Below, piece after piece: positions 32,868 to 39,565 of a stretch of 39,565 nucleotides of DNA. Numbering within the stretch: the stretch's first letter is position 1; each line of letters starts with the position of its first letter. The position numbers were made by a program, and so were the translations under genes. The notes beneath the pieces are model-generated. The model had not been told where the DNA came from, did no database searches, and was given only the letters and a program-made list of their open reading frames with translations. This DNA is from Halococcus thailandensis JCM 13552 (lineage in GTDB: Archaea; Halobacteriota; Halobacteria; Halobacteriales; Halococcaceae). The stretch lies in NCBI RefSeq assembly GCF_000336715.1, contig NZ_AOMF01000157.1, forward strand, positions 1 through 39,565. Direction: 5' to 3'.

Positions 32868-33737
32868 ATGGGGATCCTCTCGCGCGCGTCGTACGTCATC
32901 CGGTCGCGGTTGAACGCCATCCTCGGGAGCGCCGAGGACCCGAGCGAACAGCTCGACTACTCCTACGAGCAGCTCCGTGACCAGCTCCAGGACGTCAAGA
33001 GCGGTATCGCCGATCTCACCACACAGAAGAAGCGCCTCGAAATCCAGAAGCGCCGACTCGAAGAGAACGTCGAGAAACACAACGAACAGGCCCGCGAGGC
33101 GGTCCGACAGGACCGCGATGACCTCGCCCGCCAGGCTCTGGAGAAGAAAAAGCAGAAGATGAACCAGATGGAGGACCTGGAGGGCCAGATCGCCGATCTT
33201 CAGGACACGCAGGACCAGCTCGTCGAGAAGAAGAACACCCTGCAGAGCCGGATCGAGGAGTTCCGCACGCAGAAGGAGACGATGAAGGCGCGCTACGAGG
33301 CCGCCGAAGCGAGCACCCGTGTCTCGGAGGCGATGACCGGTGCCGGCGACGAGATGGAGGACGTGAGCCGGTCGATCGAGCGCGCCAACGAGCGCACCGA
33401 GGACATGGAGGCGCGCGCCGAGGCGATGGACGAACTCGAACAGTCGGGGGCCTTCGAGGACGCGCTCTCGGACAAGGACAGCATCGATCGCGAGCTCGAC
33501 TCGCTCAGCACCGACAGCGAGGTCGACGCCGAGCTCGAAACCCTCCAAGCGGAGATGGGTGAGGGTTCGACCGACGAATCGACGAGCGATGCCGCGAGCG
33601 AACCGGCCGACGAGAGCGTCGACGCCGAGACGAGCGAAGCGAGCGCCGCCGACGGCGGGGCCGACGCCGACGAGAACGGGACGGATCCGGCAGTCGAGGC
33701 CGAGCTCGAAGAGCTACAGAACGAGTCCGACAGCTGA
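32868..33737 (+). CDS. PspA/IM30 family membrane-stress protein
   Basis: The 289-residue protein starts MGILSRASYVIRSRLNAILG, the amphipathic N-terminal helix of the PspA/Vipp1 family (bacterial and archaeal ESCRT-III relatives). The central region from about residue 25 to 190 is a long coiled coil of charged heptads with DPSEQLDYSYEQLRDQLQDV and QALEKKKQKMNQMEDLEGQI. The C-terminal 90 residues form an Asp/Glu/Ser/Ala-rich disordered tail ending in a short repeat of the DAELETLQAE-type helix (VEAELEELQNESDS). It likely binds and protects the membrane under stress. The gene is convergent with the dUTPase gene, with one base between the stops. Confidence 0.88.
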   Translation: MGILSRASYVIRSRLNAILGSAEDPSEQLDYSYEQLRDQLQDVKSGIADLTTQKKRLEIQKRRLEENVEKHNEQAREAVRQDRDDLARQALEKKKQKMNQMEDLEGQIADLQDTQDQLVEKKNTLQSRIEEFRTQKETMKARYEAAEASTRVSEAMTGAGDEMEDVSRSIERANERTEDMEARAEAMDELEQSGAFEDALSDKDSIDRELDSLSTDSEVDAELETLQAEMGEGSTDESTSDAASEPADESVDAETSEASAADGGADADENGTDPAVEAELEELQNESDS

Positions 33738-33738
33738 G

Positions 33739-34206
33739 CTACGCGACGTTCTCTCCCTGATAGTCGCCGTCGTAGGTACCGTCGTGATCGGCGTCAGCGA
33801 GGACGAACTGCGCGATCCGTGCGCCGCGCTCGATCTCGATCTCGTGGTGGACTTCGAGGAGTCCCTCGCCGCGACCCTCGTAGCCCGCGTCCCAGACGGC
33901 TGTATGGAGCATACACGAGTTACGCATCAGCGACGAGCGCGGGTAGATAAATCCGATGTGGTCGTCGGGCACCCGGATCGTCTCGGCGTAGCGGGCGACG
34001 TAGCCGCCCGGTGTGAGCGTGTAGCTTCCCGAGTCGTCCGTGTCGAGTTCCCGGCGCTCGCCGACCGTCTTGCCATCGACCCCGATATGGCCGGCATTCC
34101 GCTGTTCGAATACGGCGTCGAGGGTGAGATCGACGCCGTTGGGCTGGATCTGCTCGTCCGTGACGGTCGCGAGCTGTGCGGCGACGAACGCCCCGCTCTC
34201 GTACAT
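33739..34206 (-). CDS. dut: dUTPase / dCTP deaminase-family protein
   Basis: This 155-residue protein is of the archaeal dCTP deaminase/dUTPase family. It contains IQPNGVDLTLDAVFEQRNAG, GYVARYAETIRVPDDHIGFI, then YPRSSLMRNSCMLHTAVWDAGYEGRGEG, whose SSLMR and AVWDAGYEG match the family active site. It ends ARIAQFVLADADH. The length is shorter than bifunctional enzymes, so dUTP hydrolysis is the better guess, which would keep uracil out of DNA; deamination cannot be ruled out. A CTTTACTC TATA-like box sits about 27 nt upstream. A nested inverted repeat at 34236-34256 lies directly upstream of that box. Confidence 0.85.
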   Translation of the reverse strand: MYESGAFVAAQLATVTDEQIQPNGVDLTLDAVFEQRNAGHIGVDGKTVGERRELDTDDSGSYTLTPGGYVARYAETIRVPDDHIGFIYPRSSLMRNSCMLHTAVWDAGYEGRGEGLLEVHHEIEIERGARIAQFVLADADHDGTYDGDYQGENVA

Positions 34207-34235
34207 ACCTGCGCTTTTCGGTCGTGAGTAAAGGC

Positions 34236-34256
34236 GTATCGAAGCGATACGTATCG
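34236..34256. promoter_or_regulatory. Nested GTATCG inverted repeats upstream of dut
   Basis: GTATCG-AAG-CGATAC (34236-34250) overlaps the 12-nt perfect palindrome CGATACGTATCG (34245-34256). On the minus strand this is immediately upstream of the likely BRE/TATA of dut (near 34233), a place where a haloarchaeal regulator could bind. No regulator is identified. Confidence 0.4.
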
Positions 34257-34371
34257 ATCTTACTAAGTGAACGAGTGAACCTGATCGTGGTGCCGATCTC
34301 CGGAGTCACATCTACCGCCGCGAATCCCGATGCAGATGAGAACCCGCCACCGCACCGCCAACGCCCACGTA

Positions 34372-34455
34372 CCTCCCCAACCGATTCGCTCCGTTCGCTT
34401 CGCTCACGTCGCTCATCCCTCGCACGAGTCGTGCCTTCGGCACTCCCGCGCGCCA
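34372..34455. repeat. Dispersed intergenic hairpin repeat, copy B
   Basis: Same length (84 nt) and same boundaries (CCTCCCCAACCGA to GCGCGCCA) as copy A at 23776-23859. Its central hairpin reads GTGCC-TTC-GGCAC where copy A has GCGCCC-TCC-GGGCGC. The 402-nt gap 34207-34608 has this repeat, the dut promoter and the aconitase promoter, and no gene that I can support. Confidence 0.7.
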
Positions 34456-34573
34456 CTGCTCTCGCCACCCCCTCCCCTCCTTTCTCTCGACGAATTTCCC
34501 ATTCGCCGTTCTCGTCCGTCCGAAATGGCAACATTTGCACCAAGTATGGTGGTCTTTCGTGCCAAACGCGCGG

Positions 34574-34582
34574 GGTTTATAC
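34574..34582 (+). promoter_or_regulatory. TATA box of the aconitase gene
   Basis: GTTTATAC at 34575-34582 is about 30 nt from the chosen ATG (34609). It is the best AT block in the region and supports that start over the in-frame ATG at 34585, which would be within the transcription start area. Confidence 0.5.
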
Positions 34583-34608
34583 CGATGGGTAGCCGAGTGT
34601 CCGACGCT

Positions 34609-36582
34609 ATGGGAACAACGCTGACGGAGAAGATCCTCGACGATCATCTGGTCGAGGGGGAGCTCGAAACCGGTGAGGAGATCGGGATCGACATCGACCA
34701 GGTGCTCACGCAGGACACCACTGGCACGCTCGTCTGGCTCCAGTTCGAGGCGCTCGGCCTCGACGAGGTCCAGACCGAACTCGCCGCCCAGTACTGCGAC
34801 CACCAGACCTATCAGTTCGACTTCAAGAACAGCGACGACCACCGCTTCCTTCGCTCGGCCGCCGGCACCTACGGTGCACACTTCTCGCGCCCCGGCAACG
34901 GCATCTGCCACCAGGTCCACAAGGAGCGGTTCGCCGCGCCCGGCAAGACGATGCTCGGCAGCGACTCGCACACCCCGACCCCCGGTGGGATGGGCGAACT
35001 CGCCATCGGTTCGGGCGGACTGGACGTCGCCGTCGCGATGGGCGGCGGCCCCTACTACATCGAGATGCCCGAGGTCGTCAACGTCCACCTCGAGGGCGAG
35101 CTCCCCGAGTGGGCGACGGCCAAGGACGTCATCCTCCACCTGCTCGGCGAACTCTCCGTGAAGGGCGGCGTCGGCAAGGTGCTCGAATACACCGGTCCCG
35201 GTGTCGAGAACCTCTCGGTGCCCGAGCGGACGACGATCACCAACATGGGCACCGAGCTCGGAGCCACGACTTCGATCTTCCCAACCGACGACCGTACTGA
35301 AGAATTCCTCTCGCGACTCGGCCGCGAGGACGAACACGTCGAGATCGGCCCGGACGACGACGCCGAGTACGACGATCGGATCGAGGTCGATCTGAGCGAG
35401 ATCGAGCCGCTCATCGCCACGCCGTCGATGCCTGACAACGTCGTCCCCGTCGACGAGGTCGCCGGCGAGGACGTCGATCAGGTTATCATCGGCTCCTGTA
35501 CCAACGGTGCCTACGAGGACATCCTGCCCGGCGCGAAGATGCTCGAAGGCCGCGAAGTGAACAAGACGACCGAGATGATCGTCGCACCCGGCTCGAAACA
35601 GGCCTCCGAACTGCTCGCGCGCGAGGGCTGGACCGCCGAGATGATGGCCGCCGGCGTCAACTTCTCCGAGGCCACCTGTGGTGCCTGCATCGGTATCGGC
35701 CACGTGCCCGCCTCCGACTCGGTGAGTCTCCGGACGTTCAACCGCAACTTCGAGGGCCGCTCGGGCATCGAGGACGACTCGGTCTACCTCTGCTCGCCGG
35801 AGGTCGCCACGGCGTCGGCGCTCGCCGGCGAGATCGTCGACCCGCGCGACCTCGCCGAGGAGCTCGGCGACCTCGAGGACCCCGGCTTCGAGATGGCCGA
35901 CACCTACGACGGCTCGGACGCCGACCTCATCGCCCCCGACGAGTCCGTCGACGACGGGCTCGTGAAAGGGCCGAACATCAGCGACGTGCCCCTGAAGGAC
36001 CCGCTCGACGCGCACCTCGAGGGCTCGGCGCTGCTCAAGATGGGCGACAACATCACGACCGACCACATCATCCCTGCCACGCAGGACATCCTGATGTACC
36101 GGTCGAACATCCCGAAACTCTCCGAGTTCACCCTCTCGCGCGTCGACGACGAGTTCGCACAACGCGCGCTCGACGCCGACGGCGGCTTCCTCGTCGCCGG
36201 CGAGAACTACGGTCAGGGCTCTTCGAGAGAGCACGCCGCCCTCTGCCCGATGTATCTCGGCGTCGAGGGCGTCCTCGCACAGAGCTTCGCCCGCATCCAC
36301 AAGGCGAACCTCTTCAACTTCGGCCTCCTGCCGCTGGAGATCGACGCCGACGCACAGGAGAACATCGCGGAAGGCGACGACATCGAGATCGTCGACGACG
36401 TCGAAGAGGCCGTCCGCTCCGGCCAGGAAGAGTTCACCATCCGCGTGAACGACGACTGGGAAACCACCGGCCTGCTCGACGCCTCCGAACGCGAGCGCGA
36501 GATCCTCGCCGACGGCGGCAAGCTGCCCCACACCAAAGCGCAGCAGAGCGGCTCCGGTGCTGCGGCCCCGGCTGACGACTAG
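34609..36582 (+). CDS. Aconitate hydratase
   Basis: From ATG 34609 (MGTTLTEKILDDHLVEGELE) the protein has 657 residues, the archaeal single-chain aconitase size. The three iron-sulfur cysteines are C297 in GSCTNGAYED, and C357 and C360 in CGACIGIGHVPA. Other motifs are HSTDSHTP-like LGSDSHTPTPGGMGELA, GSRVFDTG-type VVNVHLEGELPEWATAKD, and the C-terminal swivel domain GENYGQGSSREHAAL. It interconverts citrate and isocitrate in the TCA cycle. The end is followed by a T6 run at 36591. Homoaconitase and isopropylmalate isomerase are related, but length and motif pattern fit aconitase. Confidence 0.93.
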   Translation: MGTTLTEKILDDHLVEGELETGEEIGIDIDQVLTQDTTGTLVWLQFEALGLDEVQTELAAQYCDHQTYQFDFKNSDDHRFLRSAAGTYGAHFSRPGNGICHQVHKERFAAPGKTMLGSDSHTPTPGGMGELAIGSGGLDVAVAMGGGPYYIEMPEVVNVHLEGELPEWATAKDVILHLLGELSVKGGVGKVLEYTGPGVENLSVPERTTITNMGTELGATTSIFPTDDRTEEFLSRLGREDEHVEIGPDDDAEYDDRIEVDLSEIEPLIATPSMPDNVVPVDEVAGEDVDQVIIGSCTNGAYEDILPGAKMLEGREVNKTTEMIVAPGSKQASELLAREGWTAEMMAAGVNFSEATCGACIGIGHVPASDSVSLRTFNRNFEGRSGIEDDSVYLCSPEVATASALAGEIVDPRDLAEELGDLEDPGFEMADTYDGSDADLIAPDESVDDGLVKGPNISDVPLKDPLDAHLEGSALLKMGDNITTDHIIPATQDILMYRSNIPKLSEFTLSRVDDEFAQRALDADGGFLVAGENYGQGSSREHAALCPMYLGVEGVLAQSFARIHKANLFNFGLLPLEIDADAQENIAEGDDIEIVDDVEEAVRSGQEEFTIRVNDDWETTGLLDASEREREILADGGKLPHTKAQQSGSGAAAPADD

Positions 36583-36590
36583 AAACCCAC

Positions 36591-36596
36591 TTTTTT
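36591..36596 (+). terminator. U-tract terminator after the aconitase gene
   Basis: Six T at 36591-36596, 9-14 nt after the stop, without a preceding stem. Confidence 0.45.
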
Positions 36597-36882
36597 ACTC
36601 CTCGGGTCGGCTCACTTCATTCGCCGACCACTCGTCGCAAAAACCTGGACTAAAAACTCCCGCTCGTTCGCACTTCGTGCTCACTCGCGGTGAACCGCGC
36701 TCACTATGTTCGCGCGGATACTGATCCTCTCCGCACAGCAACCGCACAGCACCACAGAAGCCCTCAGTCGCTTCGCTCCCTCGCCCTTCATCCACCAGGG
36801 CCGCGACCGCAGACCGCCGCCGCAACCGCCGGCCGTACCCGCTGCCGGGCAGGCTTTTCACGCCGGATCGCCTGCGACAGGC
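36597..36882. other. Intergenic region with hairpin repeats
   Basis: This 300-nt stretch has no supportable gene. It holds two hairpins close together, GCAC-TTC-GTGC near 36670 and CGCGGT-GA-ACCGCG near 36686-36700, and TTCGCTCCCTCGCCC-like runs that resemble the internal repeats of the elements at 23776 and 34372. The promoter for the next gene, GCTTTTCAC near 36854, lies at its end. Confidence 0.45.
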
Positions 36883-37263
36883 ATGGACTGTCCCGACTGC
36901 GGGGCCGCCACGGTGGCATTCGCGGTTCCCGATGGACTCGACGGATTCGACGAACCCGCGGCCGCGCTCTGTACGCACTGCCTCGCGCTCCACACTGCCG
37001 AGAGCGCCAACTCGAACCCCGATTTCACGGCCGTGAGTGATGACTTTCCGACCGGCGCGGCGGCAGTGCCGATGGCGCTCGCGATCGGACTGCTCGATTC
37101 ACTCGTACTCCATCGCGAGACCGTCGAGATACTGCTCGAACGCGTCGAGCGGGCCGGCACGGACCCGCTGCTCGTCATTGATAGACTGGCGAGCGATCCG
37201 ACGCTCGATCCGAACACCGATCTCGCGACGCGTCGCCGACAGGTGGCGCAGTTGCGCGATTAG
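36883..37263 (+). CDS. DUF6276-like protein with N-terminal CxxC
   Basis: This 126-residue protein begins with a zinc-ribbon-like pair, MDCPDCGAATVAF, then CTHCLAL near residue 31, forming four cysteines for one metal. It reads then AVPMALAIGLLDSLVLHRET and a helical C-terminal part. It resembles the haloarchaeal DUF6276 family as I recall it. The GCTTTTCAC box centred about 26 nt upstream supports the ATG at 36883. It is convergent with the next gene, with four bases of overlap between their ends. No function is known. Confidence 0.7.
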   Translation: MDCPDCGAATVAFAVPDGLDGFDEPAAALCTHCLALHTAESANSNPDFTAVSDDFPTGAAAVPMALAIGLLDSLVLHRETVEILLERVERAGTDPLLVIDRLASDPTLDPNTDLATRRRQVAQLRD

Positions 37264-38240
37264 GGCTGTCTGACCGCCGAGGCGATGCGCTGGACCAGCG
37301 ACGGCGAGGTGCGCTTCCCCTCGGTGATCTGGTAGTCGTTGCTGAGGCTCCCCTCGGTGTCGGCGCTGAGAATCCGCATGTCGGCCCCTTCGGCGATCGA
37401 GACGACGTCCTTCTCGACGGAGCCGAGCGTCGTCACGAGATACGGTCGTGCGTCGACGGCGGCCGCGATGTCGCGCAGCTGGGTCGCGGCCTCCCGCCCG
37501 GGGCGTTCGTGGATCGCCGCCACGACGCGGCTGTCGAGCAGTTCGTCCTCGCCGTAGACGTGGACGGGCCGGTCGCCCCGATCGGTGGTCACGGTCGTGT
37601 TCGCGCGCGCGTCGAACCCGCGCTCCTCGAGCGTCTCGACCATCGATTCGCGGGCGGCGAGCTGTGCTTCCACCCAGCGGGTCCCCTCGTCGGTCAGCGC
37701 GTACCGACAGAGCACGCGCTCGGTCGCGTCGCCGGGTGTGTAGATATCGCCGCAGTCACGACAGCGCAGCCCGTGTTCGGGCTGTTCTGCGTACGAGCCA
37801 CAGTCCTGACAGACGTGGCGATGGCCGCTCTCGATCTCGTCGAGCGAGTCGAGATGGGCCTCGCAGTCGGGACAGACGTACTCGTCGGGGCCGGCTTCGA
37901 ACGCCTCCCGGGCGGCGATATGGCCACACGAGAGATGCTCGAACAGTTCGGTCTCGACGGTGTGGGCCGAGCCACAGCTCGGACAGGCGGTGGTGTAGGC
38001 CATCCCTTCGGCCCCGCACCCGGGGCAGAGATACACTTTCTCCTCGAACGTCTTGCCCAGGATCTCGCGTTTGGCCAGCGATTCGAGCAGTTCGAAGGCG
38101 TCCGGATCGCCCGCATCGAGGCGCATCTCGGCGTCGGGATAGCTCACCGCACCCGTCTCCGTGTCGATCGTCGGTTCGTACTCGGCCTGCGAGCCATCCG
38201 CGAGCGCCGTGAGTGCCGTGAGTGTACCGGGCGAGACCAT
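37260..38240 (-). CDS. Multi-zinc-ribbon protein, TackOD1-like
   Basis: I choose ATG 38240 over the in-frame TTG at 38252; a TATATAG near 38271-38276 on the minus strand gives a transcript start about 7 nt upstream. The 326-residue protein has many CxxC pairs between residues 70 and 175 (LCPGCG, CPSCG, LSCGH, CPDCE, CQDCG, CRDCG), four or more ribbons in tandem. The CPSCG, then C-GH and CPDC pattern resembles the TackOD1 output domain. The N-terminal 65 residues are hydrophilic; the C-terminal 130 residues hold an alpha/beta region with RPVHVYGEDELLDSRVVAAI and LVTTLGSVEKDVVSIAEGAD. Metal-dependent nucleic acid or signal output is possible, but undefined. The third insertion element lies upstream. 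Confidence 0.7.
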   Translation of the reverse strand: MVSPGTLTALTALADGSQAEYEPTIDTETGAVSYPDAEMRLDAGDPDAFELLESLAKREILGKTFEEKVYLCPGCGAEGMAYTTACPSCGSAHTVETELFEHLSCGHIAAREAFEAGPDEYVCPDCEAHLDSLDEIESGHRHVCQDCGSYAEQPEHGLRCRDCGDIYTPGDATERVLCRYALTDEGTRWVEAQLAARESMVETLEERGFDARANTTVTTDRGDRPVHVYGEDELLDSRVVAAIHERPGREAATQLRDIAAAVDARPYLVTTLGSVEKDVVSIAEGADMRILSADTEGSLSNDYQITEGKRTSPSLVQRIASAVRQP

Positions 38241-38403
38241 TGTCGCTACCAATCACTGCGTCGCCGACGGTATATAGTTCCTTCCACGCCGGACGCTGCC
38301 GTTCATATTGTTCGATCGGAATGATCAATAATTTTGTGTACGCGATCCGCCCGTCGTCGTGGGGCGTTCCGGCGTTCGCTTTTGCTTTCCTTGACATCCT
38401 CCA

Positions 38404-38419
38404 CACGACTAAAGTCGTG
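38404..38419 (-). repeat. Right-end hairpin of the third IS
   Basis: Perfect 6-bp stem CACGAC/GTCGTG with loop TAAA, followed on the plus strand by GGGATTC. The tnpB TAG stop (complement of CTA 38409-38411) lies in its arm and loop. The same TAAA loop occurs at 26268-26271. Confidence 0.6.
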
Positions 38420-39565
38420 GGATTCCCCCGGTGGGGTCTCGTCGGGCATTAGCACCCTCCCCCACGGAGGCAACTTGCGGGTTTGTGCGCACTACTTTGG
38501 AACTTTCGTGAGGGTGTGATATCCCCGACCATTCGTGGTCGTTCCACTCGTATCGCACGGGCCGTGCCATCGGCCTTGCTACCGTCGTCTGTCGCTGTAA
38601 GAACGTTTTTGACGCAATCAGATCCACATGACCCTCGAAGCCACACAGACAGGTGAGCGTGTCCCGTTCGCGGGTGGTCCGGTCGGTCGAACCGCACCGT
38701 GGACACTCTTGGGAAGTCCATGCTTCGGAACGTTCGGCCACTTCGATACCGAACTCCTCGGCAGTGGTTTCGAGGCGGTCGATGAACGCTCGAAACGCCC
38801 AGAAGTTGTGCGTTTTCGCGTTCACTTCGACCGACCAATGCGTATCGAGGATCCCCTTGAGAGCGCCCACATACACTTTCGACACGCCCTCATCGTGTAG
38901 CCGTTCCATGAGGTCGCGGACGAGCGCATCCTGCATATGATCCCGTCTCTCGGTTCGCTGTCGGTACAGTCGTCGGATACGCTTCGACGTGTACCGACCT
39001 TCTGGGAGTTTTGATTGCAGTCGCGCTATCTCTTGTGTGGTTGCACGGAACCGCTCGAACTGGTCGCGTCCGGCGTACAAGTATTGCTTGCCCGTCGTCG
39101 TCGTACAGGCGACGAGGTTGTTCGCGCCGATGTCCAGAGCAGCCGATTCGTCGGCTAGTGGTGTTCCGAGTCGAGGGTGAGAATCGTCCACCTCGACCGG
39201 CTGATAGGCCCTGAACTGGTCGCGTTGCTCGTCGTACTGTATCTCTAACTGCCCCTGTTCGCCGTCCCACCGTGGGTCGCCGCGCACTTCCAAACGAAGT
39301 CGCCCGGTCAGATCGTACTCGTCCTTGAGGTCTTTGCCGATGGGTATTTCGAGACGCGAACGTTCACCCCACCGGATTGTGTACGAATCATTGCGACCAT
39401 ACCAGCGGAGTTCGCGCCCCTCGTCCTCGTTGCCCCAGTAGCCGGGTAGACCTTTGTCGGATTCGTCCGAATCGAAGAACCCGTTCCATGCTTGATCGTT
39501 CTTGCGGATGGCTTGTTGAGCCGATGCAGAACCGAGAACACCGATATACCGCTTGCGGTAGTCCT
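38409..39565 (-). CDS. tnpB: TnpB-family protein, 5' end beyond window; RuvC-II residue relocated or lost
   Basis: The frame is open from the window edge to the TAG at 38409, over 385 residues. Visible are RuvC-I aspartate in [13 protein letters not shown], the zinc ribbon [10 protein letters not shown] then CLCG, and RuvC-III aspartate in [11 protein letters not shown]. The RuvC-II strand reads [16 protein letters not shown], where canonical TnpB has a catalytic glutamate (VVxED). Both acidic positions are Gly and Ala here. A glutamate does occur in [10 protein letters not shown], at the place where most TnpB have Pro before TSQ. Relocated RuvC-II glutamates are reported for some TnpB lineages, so the protein may still cut; or it is nuclease-dead. 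N-terminal part unseen. Internal methionines (for example near 39293) are not real starts. Confidence 0.88.
   Translation of the reverse strand, partial: DYRKRYIGVLGSASAQQAIRKNDQAWNGFFDSDESDKGLPGYWGNEDEGRELRWYGRNDSYTIRWGERSRLEIPIGKDLKDEYDLTGRLRLEVRGDPRWDGEQGQLEIQYDEQRDQFRAYQPVEVDDSHPRLGTPLADESAALDIGANNLVACTTTTGKQYLYAGRDQFERFRATTQEIARLQSKLPEGRYTSKRIRRLYRQRTERRDHMQDALVRDLMERLHDEGVSKVYVGALKGILDTHWSVEVNAKTHNFWAFRAFIDRLETTAEEFGIEVAERSEAWTSQECPRCGSTDRTTRERDTLTCLCGFEGHVDLIASKTFLQRQTTVARPMARPVRYEWNDHEWSGISHPHESSKVVRTNPQVASVGEGANARRDPTGGIPRL

Larger units (their letters stand above)
38391..39565 (-). mobile_element. Third IS200/IS605-family element, truncated by the window edge
   Basis: Only the right end (TTGACATCCTCCAC, 38391-38404) and most of tnpB are in the window; the left part lies beyond 39565. 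The right-end block TTGAC-TCCTCCAC-N-TAAA-N-GTGG is shared with the second element's right end at 26250-26280. The tnpB stop codon falls inside the hairpin loop region (38404-38419), so coding and right-end structures overlap. It is inserted about 160 nt upstream of the zinc-ribbon gene's start. Confidence 0.8.

Noticed and set aside
34312-36531. Long open frame on the minus strand over the aconitase gene (about 739 codons)
   Set aside because: It is antisense to a clear aconitase and has no recognisable domains; such frames are common in GC-rich haloarchaeal DNA because of codon bias.
38409-39293. Treating 38409-39293 as a complete short TnpB with its own start
   Set aside because: The frame continues open upstream to the window edge and the upstream codons match the family (for example [20 protein letters not shown]), so the internal TTG is not the start.
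1-39565. CRISPR array or cas genes
   Set aside because: No set of regular direct repeats with spacers and no Cas proteins were seen; the three TnpB proteins belong to insertion elements.
1-39565. tRNA or rRNA genes
   Set aside because: No T-arm motif GGTTCGAATCC or acceptor pairing was found; the GTGCAAGTCCAC stretch belongs to RNase P RNA.

Overview
The window is chromosomal DNA from an extremely halophilic archaeon (class Halobacteria). Evidence: high GC, strongly acidic proteins, an archaeal RNase P RNA, haloarchaeal IS200/IS605/IS1341 elements, haloarchaeal families (Hvo_1808-like surface protein, DUF4385, DUF6276-like), and a TATA-like box centred about 26-28 nt upstream of many start codons, which implies mostly leaderless mRNAs. 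The genus cannot be fixed from sequence alone.

Layout. 1-482: 3' end of a peptide-type ABC ATPase gene. About 485-2430: IS200/IS605 element with a frameshifted tnpA, a 45-aa ribbon-helix-helix-like ORF (982-1119) and an intact tnpB. 2514-6345: peptide ABC binding lipoprotein and two permeases, probably the rest of the transporter that the element interrupts. 6350-10128: small membrane protein, dihydroorotase, lipoate-protein ligase-like protein, M23/LytM-like protein, DUF4385 protein. 10216-14001: hotdog thioesterase, nicotinamidase-like hydrolase, Hvo_1808-like lipoprotein with an HExxH motif, nicotinate phosphoribosyltransferase. 14043-14396: RNase P RNA. 14652-16827: TSUP permease, DsrE-like protein and phosphosulfolactate synthase, a possible C3-sulfonate/sulfite group. 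16886-20477: 2-oxoacid dehydrogenase E1-alpha, E1-beta and E2, without E3. 20626-23654: divergent MmgE/PrpD and acetolactate-synthase-like genes. 23915-26210: small membrane protein, MoaB with a His-rich tail, cupin, aldo/keto reductase. 26251-about 28000: a second, apparently intact tnpA-tnpB element, followed by a hairpin cluster (28105-28195) resembling the right end of the first element. 28262-29293: metallo-beta-lactamase-fold hydrolase and a hypothetical protein. 29274-32813: minus-strand nucleotide genes (small protein, GMP synthase ATPase subunit, CTP synthase) and an alpha/beta hydrolase. 32868-38240: PspA-like protein, dUTPase, aconitase, DUF6276-like protein, zinc-ribbon protein. 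38391-39565: right end and 3' part of a third tnpB element.

Functional links. Pyrimidine and purine nucleotide genes recur (pyrC, pyrG, guaA, dut). A nicotinamidase-like gene and a nicotinate phosphoribosyltransferase lie 1.6 kb apart and suggest NAD salvage. The lipoate ligase could supply the lipoyl domain of the E2 encoded 8 kb away. The points most worth a second look are: three TnpB proteins of different subfamilies, one coupled to an RHH-like ORF and one lacking the usual RuvC-II acidic residue; the solo right-end/omega-RNA-like hairpin cluster; a nine-codon ORF inside a hairpin that overlaps the acetolactate synthase start; and dispersed intergenic repeats with a covarying hairpin.
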